Source of the DNA: an uncultured Alphaproteobacteria bacterium
GTDB taxonomy: Bacteria > Pseudomonadota > Alphaproteobacteria > Rs-D84
Length of the DNA: 64,000 nucleotides
Assembly (NCBI GenBank): GCA_947367055.1
Contig: CANBCI010000002.1
Span: 1-64,000 of the forward strand
Direction of reading: 5' to 3'
The notes under the pieces were generated by a model that was given only the letters and a program-made list of their open reading frames with translations, had not been told where the DNA came from and searched no databases. Shown piece after piece: positions 50,083 to 57,873 of this stretch (its first letter is position 1; every line of letters begins with the position of its first letter). The position numbers were made by a program, and so were the translations under genes.

Positions 50083-51195
50083 ATGATGAACATTAGATTT
50101 CGCAATCAGACCAATGCCTGGCCGGGCTTTGTTGATTTGTTTTCAAATCTGGTTATCATATTGATATTTTTGCTGATTGTGTTCGTGTTTTTGTGGACAA
50201 CCACCAGCGTTTTTAACAAGAGCAGCGGCATCAAAACCGTCGCCCAGTTAAAGCAGGCCAATGCCGAACAGGCACAGACAATCCAGCAGATGACCGCGGA
50301 CGAGCAGGAGGCGAAACGACTGCTGATACTGGCGCGGGCGGAATTGGAAAATCTGGAAAACAGCAATGCGGAATTAACCACCGAATTGGAAGAAATTGAT
50401 TTAAGTATCGAGGATTTGGTGACGGCATATGAATCCAAGGTTATGGAATTGCAGGCCCAGGGCCAGGACATGCAGAAAATGGTTGCCGAATTAAGCCAGC
50501 AGTTGAATCAGGCAAACCTGGACAAGCAAAAGGCGACCGAACTGGAACAGGAACGGCGCGCATTGCAATCCGAAATGGAGGCACAGCGCATGTCGCTTCA
50601 GGAACAGTTGGCCAAACTGCAGGCATCGCTGGATGCGGCCGAAGAAAAGGCCAATGCCAAGGAAATTCAGTATGTTGAAATGTCAACGCGCCTGAACAAG
50701 GCACTAGCGGACAAGGTCGCGGAATTAAACGCCGTTGCACAATATCAGTCGGAATTTTACAAGGCGATAAAACTGGCGCTGGGGGATCGCACGACAATCC
50801 AGCCCGACGGCGACCGCTTTATCGTGTCCAGTGATATTTTGTTCCCCAGTGGTTCATACACATTGTCGCTGGAGGGTAAAAACCAATTGCGCGCGATTGC
50901 CGGTGTCATAAAGGGGCTGGAGGCAAAGATTCCGTCCGATGTAAATTGGATTATTCGTGTGGACGGCCATACGGACAAGCAACCGGTTGTGCCGGGAACG
51001 CGCGGGTATAAAAATAACACGGAACTGTCGCTGCTGCGTGCGACGGCGGTGGTTGATGCCCTGGCAGAGGCGGGCGTTTCGCGGCGGCGCCTGTTGCCCA
51101 GTGGGTTTGGCGACATGCACCCGGTGGAACTGGGCAACAGTCCGGATGCCCTGCAGAAAAATCGCCGTATTGAATTGCAGTTGACCAATAAATAA
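50083..51195 (+). CDS. MotB/OmpA-like peptidoglycan-binding protein with long coiled coil
   Basis: N-terminal TM, coiled coil, VDGHTDKQPVVPGTRGYKNNTELSLLRATAVVDALAEAGV. Confidence 0.9.
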   Translation: MMNIRFRNQTNAWPGFVDLFSNLVIILIFLLIVFVFLWTTTSVFNKSSGIKTVAQLKQANAEQAQTIQQMTADEQEAKRLLILARAELENLENSNAELTTELEEIDLSIEDLVTAYESKVMELQAQGQDMQKMVAELSQQLNQANLDKQKATELEQERRALQSEMEAQRMSLQEQLAKLQASLDAAEEKANAKEIQYVEMSTRLNKALADKVAELNAVAQYQSEFYKAIKLALGDRTTIQPDGDRFIVSSDILFPSGSYTLSLEGKNQLRAIAGVIKGLEAKIPSDVNWIIRVDGHTDKQPVVPGTRGYKNNTELSLLRATAVVDALAEAGVSRRRLLPSGFGDMHPVELGNSPDALQKNRRIELQLTNK

Positions 51196-51197
51196 CC

Positions 51198-51222
51198 AAT
51201 CCCCCGAACGGGGGATTTTTTC
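51198..51222 (+). terminator. Intrinsic terminator
   Basis: AATCCCCC-gaac-GGGGGATT then T-run. Confidence 0.82.
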
Positions 51223-51263
51223 AATAAACTTTTGTAATTGTATGCACTATAATAACCTCCGAC

Positions 51264-51917
51264 ATGAAATTGGAATCGGCTGGAATTTTGATTGATTTGC
51301 GCCCAATTGGCGAACGTGATGCGGTGGCGCGCGTATTTACCCGCGATTTTGGCGTTATGTGCGGCGTGATGCGCGCCGCCCAGATTGCAAAGAAAAACAT
51401 CCCGCTGGTGGGGCAGGTGGGGATTGCCACATGGAACGCGCGGCTGGATACGCAACTTGGCACCTTTCATTGGGAGGCGGAAAAAAATCTGGCCGCGGTG
51501 CTGATGATTGACGGGAAAAAACTGGCGCAAATGAATTCGGCATTTGCGTTGATTTCGGCATTATTGCCCGAACGGGAAGGGTATTCATCCCTTTATGATG
51601 AAACACTTGAATTTTTGCATGAATTGTCGGTGCCGTCGGGGGCCGGGGACGCGTATCTGCGTTGGGAAATAAATTTTTTGCGCGAATTGGGGTATGCACT
51701 GGACTTGTCACGGTGTGCGTCGTGCGGGGAAAGTGAAAATTTGAATTATTTGTCGCCGCGTACGGGTCGCGCGGTGTGCGACAATTGTGCCGCCCCATAT
51801 TTGGACAAGGTTTATAAATTGCCGCTAAATCCGGATATAACGATGCGTTTTATATCGCATGTATGCGAATCCCAGGGTGTTGATGTCCCAATCGCGCGCC
51901 GGATATTGATTAAATAA
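51264..51917 (+). CDS. recO: DNA repair protein RecO
   Basis: GILIDLRPIGERDAVARVFTRDFGVMCGVMRAAQ; Zn-binding CASCGE..CDNC. Confidence 0.9.
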   Translation: MKLESAGILIDLRPIGERDAVARVFTRDFGVMCGVMRAAQIAKKNIPLVGQVGIATWNARLDTQLGTFHWEAEKNLAAVLMIDGKKLAQMNSAFALISALLPEREGYSSLYDETLEFLHELSVPSGAGDAYLRWEINFLRELGYALDLSRCASCGESENLNYLSPRTGRAVCDNCAAPYLDKVYKLPLNPDITMRFISHVCESQGVDVPIARRILIK

Positions 51918-51992
51918 AATTAAAGATTTATTCCTTGCACTGGGAGGATATTTTTTATATCCTAAACCTTGTTCAACAGAAAGGAGAAAAAT

Positions 51993-52814
51993 ATGACTTG
52001 GACAATATTGGTTCTGGTTTTGGGTATTGCTCTGTTCCTGTTTGGCGGCATGCTGCTGAAAGGGGACGCGAAAAAGCCGACGGCCGGTTCTATCATTGCG
52101 AAGAAGGTAATAAGCATTGTTGCGATTATCTTGGTTGCGGGTTCGGTTTCCCGTTTGGTGATTCCGTACTATCTGACGGATGTCAATCCGGAAATCATCC
52201 AGGATATGGTCAACGGCATGCAGGAAAAGGCGAATGCCGAAAAGAACAAGGCAATTCGTTCCTATGTTCGCAACAAAGCCGATAAAATGATTGCCGATGC
52301 CCCGATTATGGGCAAGGCGGATGCAAAGAAAACAATCTTTGTTTGGACAGATTTCTCTTGCCCGTATTGCCGCCGCGTACACGGTGAACTGGAACGCGTA
52401 CTGGCCGACCGCGACGATGTTCGCATTGTGGTAAAGAACTTCTCTATCCACGGGCCGTTGTCTGATGCGCCGGCGCGCGCGGTTATCGCTGCGAAACTGC
52501 AGAGTCCGGAAAAGTCTGCGGAATTGGTTAAAATGCTGATGAACCGTAATTATTATTCCCAGGATGATTTGAAAGATCAGTCCAAGATTGCGGAAAAGGT
52601 TCAGGCGAATGTTATGAAACTGGCCAAGGAAGCGGGTCTGGATACCGACCAGTTGACCAAGGACATGGAAGGCGAAGTTGTTGCGCGCGAATTGAAAAAT
52701 GTTCGTGAAACCGCACAGCAGTTTGATATCAGCGGCACACCGTTCCTGATTATCAACGAACAGGCGTTCCCGGGTGCAATCCCGTATGCCCAGATTATCG
52801 AAGCGTTGAAATAA
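51993..52814 (+). CDS. Membrane-anchored DsbA-family thiol:disulfide oxidoreductase
   Basis: FVWTDFSCPYCRRVHGELERVL (CxxC) and FDISGTPFLIINEQAFPGAIPY. Confidence 0.92.
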   Translation: MTWTILVLVLGIALFLFGGMLLKGDAKKPTAGSIIAKKVISIVAIILVAGSVSRLVIPYYLTDVNPEIIQDMVNGMQEKANAEKNKAIRSYVRNKADKMIADAPIMGKADAKKTIFVWTDFSCPYCRRVHGELERVLADRDDVRIVVKNFSIHGPLSDAPARAVIAAKLQSPEKSAELVKMLMNRNYYSQDDLKDQSKIAEKVQANVMKLAKEAGLDTDQLTKDMEGEVVARELKNVRETAQQFDISGTPFLIINEQAFPGAIPYAQIIEALK

Positions 52815-52836
52815 TTGCGCATTTGATATGATGAGA

Positions 52837-52863
52837 AATCCCCGCGAATGTGGGGATTTTTTT
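52837..52863 (+). terminator. Intrinsic terminator
   Basis: AATCCCC-gcgaatgt-GGGGATT then T-run. Confidence 0.78.
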
Positions 52864-52939
52864 ATCAATACTGTCCTATGACGCGGGGTGGGGCGGATGG
52901 GGTATAATTGTCGTTGAAATATAACAGACAGGGGGAATC

Positions 52940-53281
52940 ATGCCACGATTTGACAGTATTCATGCAATATTTTCACCCGAACGGAAATTAGGCCGGACGG
53001 AAATTTTACGCGCAATAAAATTTGGCATTGCGTCCGAATTTGAGGCAATTCAGATATATCAGCAAATAATGGAATCAACCGATAATCAGCAGGTTAGAAT
53101 AGTCCTGACCGACATAACGAACGATGAAATGCACCATGCGGGTGCGTTGTTGAAATTGCTGGATATATTGTCGCCGGCGGACACGGCCGAATACCTGCAC
53201 GGTATGCGCAAGGCGCTGGATGAACTGGGGCTGCCGGGTGGAAACGGTGGCGCGGCGGGCGCCCCGGCCGGTGACAAATAA
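52940..53281 (+). CDS. Ferritin-like/rubrerythrin-fold small protein
   Basis: FGIASEFEAIQIYQQIMESTDNQQVRIVLTDITNDEMHHAGALLKLLD carries E..E and ExxH helices. Confidence 0.75.
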   Translation: MPRFDSIHAIFSPERKLGRTEILRAIKFGIASEFEAIQIYQQIMESTDNQQVRIVLTDITNDEMHHAGALLKLLDILSPADTAEYLHGMRKALDELGLPGGNGGAAGAPAGDK

Positions 53282-53343
53282 CCTTTGCAAATAAAATTCA
53301 TAGTGTTATAATACATATGCCGCCGGGTGTTCCGACGGCGGGG
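53268..53343 (+). repeat. Left arm of about 65-75 bp inverted repeat (promoter plus first hairpin)
   Basis: AACCTTTGCAAATAAAATTCATaGTGTTATAATACaTATGCCGcCGGGTGTTcCGACGGCGGG, mirrored at 54272-54345. Confidence 0.85.
53285..53312 (+). promoter_or_regulatory. Sigma70-type promoter of leader element E2
   Basis: TTGCAA-16 bp-TATAAT. Confidence 0.72.
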
Positions 53344-53510
53344 TGTAGCTACCCCTAATCATCCTATTTCAAATTTAGAAATAGAAATCCCAGTTTATAA
53401 AGGCTGGGGGGCTGTGATATATATAAATAAACAGCACTGTAGATGATTATAGTAGCTAACCTCCAGCCACTTGGATTTATCCGGTGGTTTTTTAATACGG
53501 AGATTTTACC
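53319..53510 (+). ncRNA. Structured pseudoknotted leader element, copy E2
   Basis: A: TAGCTAC-ccc-TAATCATC (53346-53363) with GATGATTA-ta-GTAGCTA (53442-53458); P1 GGCTGGGGG (53402) with CCTCCAGCC (53460); H1 CTATTTC/GAAATAG; H2 GCTGT-GATATATATAAATAA-ACAGC; terminator CCACTTGGA/TCCGGTGG then T6. Confidence 0.8.
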
Positions 53511-53681
53511 ATGCAATCAAAACCATTAACACGCGCGGAAATTGCAAACCTGTTTATTGAAACAAATTCCCGCATTACCGAAATCCACTGGGAATTCCGG
53601 CAACTGGCGGATATGGAACGCAAACGGCGCGACAACGAATTAAAAAAACTGGGGTTTCGCCGCCCGATGATTATTCGATAG
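53511..53681 (+). CDS. Small basic helical protein, 56 aa, below the ORF-track cutoff
   Basis: MQSKPLTRAEIANLFIETNSRITEIHWEFRQLADMERKRRDNELKKLGFRRPMIIR; shares MQ-x-K..KPLT start with 53826..54101 product. Confidence 0.6.
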   Translation: MQSKPLTRAEIANLFIETNSRITEIHWEFRQLADMERKRRDNELKKLGFRRPMIIR

Positions 53682-53682
53682 T

Positions 53683-53711
53683 TTGCAGTTTATTTTTTAT
53701 AATGATATAAT
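53683..53711 (+). promoter_or_regulatory. Sigma70-type promoter of truncated element E3
   Basis: TTGCAG-17 bp-TATAAT. Confidence 0.65.
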
Positions 53712-53717
53712 AATTAT

Positions 53718-53818
53718 ATTATCGGATTTCCGAAATTGGCATTGTGTTTGGTTGGGGGGCTGCGATATATCTGAATAAGCGGCACTATAGTTGTAGTAGT
53801 TGTGAACCTCCAGCCATA
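53718..53818 (+). ncRNA. Truncated copy E3 of the leader element
   Basis: P1 GGTTGGGGG (53750) with CCTCCAGCC (53807), H2 GCTGC-GATATATCTGAATAA-GCGGC; no matching A strand, anti-P1 or terminator seen. Confidence 0.6.
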
Positions 53819-53825
53819 ATTCTTA

Positions 53826-54101
53826 TTATTTCTTCTTTTGCTTTTTTACTTGCATATTTCGTTCGTATTCCGCGTCAAGCATTTGCTCGCGTCGTTCGCG
53901 TTCGGCATCAAGTTTTATTTTCCTTTTATATTCGCGCGCAACCCGCAATTTTTGCAGTTCTATTTCCGGTTCCAATATTGGCTTTAGTTTATGGTACAAT
54001 TGGCTGATTTGATAATACAAGTCTAACAGTCTATCCAGCAATTGCTCTTTCGTTAATGGCTTTGGTTCCGGGAATTGAAATTGTGGTGATTTCGGTTGCA
54101 T
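53826..54101 (-). CDS. Small charged coiled-coil protein
   Basis: MQPKSPQFQFPEPKPLTKEQLLDRLLDLYYQISQLYHKLKPI...; follows leader E4; RBS aGAGGatag. Confidence 0.65.
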   Translation of the reverse strand: MQPKSPQFQFPEPKPLTKEQLLDRLLDLYYQISQLYHKLKPILEPEIELQKLRVAREYKRKIKLDAERERREQMLDAEYERNMQVKKQKKK

Positions 54102-54295
54102 AAACTATCCTCTTATGAAATAAAAACAACCGCAAAATTTATGCGGTTGGGGTTGAATAAACTATAGCAAGATAGCCCCGCTTATTTATATATATCGCGG
54201 CCCCCAACCAATGTTGGAGGTTTTTACATTCCTTTATAATAGGAACAACTTGCTATGGGTTTATTCAGAACCCGCCGTCAGAACACCCGACGGCA
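54102..54295 (-). ncRNA. Structured pseudoknotted leader element, copy E4
   Basis: Minus strand: A TGAATAAAC-cc-ATAGCAAG (54267-54249) with CTTGCTAT-a-GTTTATTCA (54171-54154); P1 GGTTGGGG with CCCCAACC; anti-P1 CCTCCAAC; H2 CCGC-GATATATATAAATAA-GCGG; terminator CAACCGCA/TGCGGTTG overlapping P1' then T5. Confidence 0.8.
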
Positions 54296-54345
54296 TAGGT
54301 ATTATAACACGATGAATTTTATTTGCAAAGGTTATTTGCCGGTTG
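54272..54345 (-). repeat. Right arm of inverted repeat (E4 promoter TTGCAA-16-TATAAT plus first hairpin)
   Basis: Near-identical reverse complement of 53268-53343. Confidence 0.85.
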
Positions 54346-54391
54346 CAGTGTAATAAAAAATCCCGCAATCGCGGGATTTTTTGTGATTTTT

Positions 54392-54598
54392 TTAGAAGCC
54401 AAATACCATTCTTTGTTTGGATTGACGCTTCTTTTCGTTGCGTACGGCTTCTTCTTTCAAACGCTTGCGTTTAGTTGTCGGCTTTTCATAACGCTGACGT
54501 TCCTTCATTTCGCGGTACAGGCCTTCTTTTTGAGACTTGCGCTTTGCAACACGCAGTGCCTGTTCGACATTGTTGTCGCGAACCAGAACTTTTACCAT
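54392..54598 (-). CDS. rpsU: 30S ribosomal protein S21
   Basis: [46 protein letters not shown]. Confidence 0.95.
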   Translation of the reverse strand: MVKVLVRDNNVEQALRVAKRKSQKEGLYREMKERQRYEKPTTKRKRLKEEAVRNEKKRQSKQRMVFGF

Positions 54599-54639
54599 AG
54601 GTTATTCACCCCCTTTAACGCTTTTATTCTTTGTTATCT

Positions 54640-54715
54640 TGGTGGAGCCAATCAGACTCGAACTGACGACCCCCTGCTTGCAAAGCAGGTGCTCTACCAA
54701 CTGAGCTATGACCCC
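54640..54715 (-). tRNA. tRNA-Ala (TGC)
   Basis: Minus strand GGGGTCATAGCTCAGTTGGTAGAGCACCTGCTTTGCAAGCAGG...GGCTCCACCA. Confidence 0.97.
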
Positions 54716-54881
54716 AAAACTTTGCATTCCCTTTTCGGAAATTCAACGCATTTTATACAGAATCAATCAATATGTCAATGTAAAAATTTACAATAAATCC
54801 CACGCCGATGCGTTCGGCTTTCATTTAATAAACTTGACTGTGGGCCATGCGTAATCTATACTTAATCCACACAAAAGGATT

Positions 54882-55967
54882 GTGATGATAACACTTGGTA
54901 TGTTTTTGTGCCTGTGGATTTGTACGGCCAAGGATATAAAGCCCGCGCGCATAATGACATGGGGTTTCCTGCTCTATTTGCTGGTGACGGCGATATTTGA
55001 TATAAATTCGTTGTATTTGCTGCCGATTTTTGCGCTGTATTTGGGGCTGGCGATTTATGCGTTTGTGCGCCCGTGGCGCCAGTATTACGGAAACAAGGCA
55101 CGAAAATGGAAAAAGCGCTGGGTTCAGCATCCGGCGGAACTGCTGGGGTATCGTATGGCGTCATGGCTGCTGCGGCTGGTGCCGTTGTCGGTTTTGTCGT
55201 GGATGGGGGGACGCATTCTGGAACACTTTGGCCCCAAAAGCGCACGCCGCCAGCAGATTATTTCAGAAAACCTGGCCCAGGTAATGCCGGAAAACAATAA
55301 CCCTGAATTTATTCGCAAAATTTGGAACAACTGGGGCCGCACCTTTGCCGAGGGGCTAAAGTACGGAACATATCGCCGCAATATGGGGCGCCTGGTCACG
55401 GTTAAAAATTGGGATATGGTGAAAGATTTGCCGCAATTTTTAATTGCGATGCCGCATTTGGGATTTATGGCATTAATGGCATTGCCGTTTTTGGGGCGTG
55501 GGCCGCGCATCGGTGTCACATACAAGTACCCCAGCAATCCGCTGACCAATGATGTTATTTTGGAAAGTTATGGCCTGGGGCAGGCGCGGGATTTGCACTT
55601 TATTCCGGTCGGAAATGCGATTCCAATGGTGCGCGCGCTGCGCAACGGCGACATTTTGAACATCAATTCCGATCAGCGTCCGTCCGGTGCGCCGTATTTG
55701 AATTTTATGGGGCATCCGGCGCGCACATCGCCCGGAATCGCGCAATTGGCGCGCAAATTCAATTTGCCTGTGGTGGTGGGGCATGTGCGGCGTACGCGTG
55801 GCGCAAAGCATGAAATCGTGTTTGACGGCATTGTAAATGTCCCGCGCGACGGCGATGCGGCGACGGATGAAATGCGCGGAATGCAGATGGTAAATGATGT
55901 AATGTCGCGTGCGATTTTGGATGCGCCGGACGAATATTTATGGATGCACGACCGCTGGCGGCCATAA
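54882..55967 (+). CDS. Lipid A biosynthesis-type (LpxL/HtrB-like) acyltransferase
   Basis: IAMPHLGFMALMALP, NINSDQRPSGAPYLNFMGHPARTSPG, EYLWMHDRWRP. Confidence 0.9.
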   Translation: MMITLGMFLCLWICTAKDIKPARIMTWGFLLYLLVTAIFDINSLYLLPIFALYLGLAIYAFVRPWRQYYGNKARKWKKRWVQHPAELLGYRMASWLLRLVPLSVLSWMGGRILEHFGPKSARRQQIISENLAQVMPENNNPEFIRKIWNNWGRTFAEGLKYGTYRRNMGRLVTVKNWDMVKDLPQFLIAMPHLGFMALMALPFLGRGPRIGVTYKYPSNPLTNDVILESYGLGQARDLHFIPVGNAIPMVRALRNGDILNINSDQRPSGAPYLNFMGHPARTSPGIAQLARKFNLPVVVGHVRRTRGAKHEIVFDGIVNVPRDGDAATDEMRGMQMVNDVMSRAILDAPDEYLWMHDRWRP

Positions 55968-55997
55968 TGGTTTATCAGATAATGTAAAAGGGAATAT

Positions 55998-57818
55998 ATG
56001 TTAAAAAAGATAAAAAAGATAATTCGTGGTGATAAAAATAATCAGCCGATAAAATGGTCGCTGTATTTGCGTGTGTGGCGTGAAATTGGCTTGCCGTATT
56101 GGAAATGGCTGGCGGCGGGTATTATATTTACGGTTGCCGCCGCATCGGCCGAAGGGTACGCAATCACAATTGCAAAGCGCATTGTTGATGAAACCTTTAT
56201 CGCCAAGAATATGGATTCACTGTACATTATCGGCCTGCAGATTATTGCCGTATATGGGGCCAAGGGAATTTGCACATTTATAAAGACTCTGGCCATGGCA
56301 AAGGCGGGGCTTTTGGCCAGTGCAAATTTGCAACGACGCATTTACCGGCATGTTGTCCGTATGAACATATCTACATTTTATGGTGACGGGATTGGCAAAT
56401 GCCTGAATTATTTCGGGGTTCAGGCCGCGGCTGTTTTAAACTTGGTGACGGGGACAATTGTGCGGTTGATTCAAAATGTCGCGACAATCTTGATTTCATT
56501 GGGATTGATGGTCTGGTTCGCGCCACAGTTGTGCATACTTCTTCTGTTCTTGGCACCGGCGATTATGATTCCGACATTGTTGATTATGCGGTTAAAGCGG
56601 CGCCTGTCGCGTGAATCGTTTGGCATTGCGAACAATGTATCGCAGCATTTGAACCAAACACTGCATGGCATAAAGACAATTCAGGCATTCGCCAACGAAG
56701 AAAGCGAGACGGAAAAATTCAACTGTATATTGAATTCGTCTGTTGCAAATTCGCTGAAAAGTACGAAAATTGGCGCGTTGCGTTCACCGCTGCTGGAACT
56801 GATGATTTCAATCGGATTATGCTTGGCAATGATTGTGGGCGGGCTGCTGATATCTAATGATATGATGACACTGGGCAATTTTGTCGGGTTCCTGTTGGCG
56901 TTGAGTGCGGCGTACCGCCCGGTCAAAAGCGTCACCGGTACCGGCGACACGATACAGCACGGGCTGCTCGCGGCAGAGGTGTTGTTTAATTTCCTGGACA
57001 GCAAGCCGTCCATTCAAGACACGCCGAATGCCAAGGCGTTGGAATCGGAGCCGATGTCGGTTGCGTTTGAAAATGTTGACTTTGAATACAATCCGGGTGA
57101 ACCCGTGTTGCGGGACATAAATTTGGATGTGCCTGCCGGGAAAATCTGTGCGTTGGTTGGGCCGTCGGGCGGCGGAAAAACAACAATGTTCAATTTGCTG
57201 GAACGCTTTTATGAACCGCAGCATGGGCATGTCAAAATCAATGACACGGATATACGGAAATTCACATTGGAATCGTTGCGCAATAATATTGCAGAGGTTT
57301 CCCAGGATGTATTTCTGTTTAACGCCACGATAGAGGAAAATATAAAATACGGTCTGCCGAACGCAACGCGCGATCAGGTTATTGCCGCCGCGCGCGCCGC
57401 GAATGCACACGATTTTATATCCAAGTTCCCGTGCGGATATGACACCTGTGTGGGCGAGGGCGGGGCCCTGTTGTCAGGGGGGCAGAAACAACGCATTGCA
57501 ATTGCGCGCGCGATATTAAAAGACGCGCCGATATTGTTGCTGGACGAGGCGACCAGCGCCCTGGATACCCAGAGCGAGAAATTGATTCAATCGGCGTTGA
57601 AAGACCTGATGCGCGGGCGTACAACATTTGTTATTGCGCACAGATTGTCCACAATTTTGGATGCCGATATTATATGCGTGATAAAGGACGGCCGTATTAT
57701 TGAACGCGGCACCGACGCGGAATTGGTTGCGATTGGCGGCGAATATAAAAAGTTGCGCGATATTCAATTTAAAATGAGTGAAAAAAAAGAGACCAAGAAG
57801 ACTAAAAATACAAAATAA
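55998..57818 (+). CDS. MsbA-like ABC exporter (permease-ATPase)
   Basis: ALVGPSGGGKTTMFNLLERF, LLSGGQKQRIAIARAILKDAPILLLDEATSALD. Confidence 0.95.
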   Translation: MLKKIKKIIRGDKNNQPIKWSLYLRVWREIGLPYWKWLAAGIIFTVAAASAEGYAITIAKRIVDETFIAKNMDSLYIIGLQIIAVYGAKGICTFIKTLAMAKAGLLASANLQRRIYRHVVRMNISTFYGDGIGKCLNYFGVQAAAVLNLVTGTIVRLIQNVATILISLGLMVWFAPQLCILLLFLAPAIMIPTLLIMRLKRRLSRESFGIANNVSQHLNQTLHGIKTIQAFANEESETEKFNCILNSSVANSLKSTKIGALRSPLLELMISIGLCLAMIVGGLLISNDMMTLGNFVGFLLALSAAYRPVKSVTGTGDTIQHGLLAAEVLFNFLDSKPSIQDTPNAKALESEPMSVAFENVDFEYNPGEPVLRDINLDVPAGKICALVGPSGGGKTTMFNLLERFYEPQHGHVKINDTDIRKFTLESLRNNIAEVSQDVFLFNATIEENIKYGLPNATRDQVIAAARAANAHDFISKFPCGYDTCVGEGGALLSGGQKQRIAIARAILKDAPILLLDEATSALDTQSEKLIQSALKDLMRGRTTFVIAHRLSTILDADIICVIKDGRIIERGTDAELVAIGGEYKKLRDIQFKMSEKKETKKTKNTK

Positions 57819-57873
57819 TTTTTTGCGTCGGGAGAGGGGCGGGGTGCGCATATAGCATAAAGGAGCATATGAT

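Noticed and set aside
49275-51195. Zorya-type defence (ZorA/ZorB) from the MotA/OmpA-like pair
   Set aside because: No adjacent ZorC/D/E-like helicase or nuclease; followed by recO; architecture matches ordinary alphaproteobacterial ExbB/OmpA-like envelope pairs
53268-54345. Integron attC / gene-cassette array interpretation of E2-E4
   Set aside because: Each copy has its own promoter and terminator, lacks recognisable attC R/L boxes, and no integron integrase is present in the window
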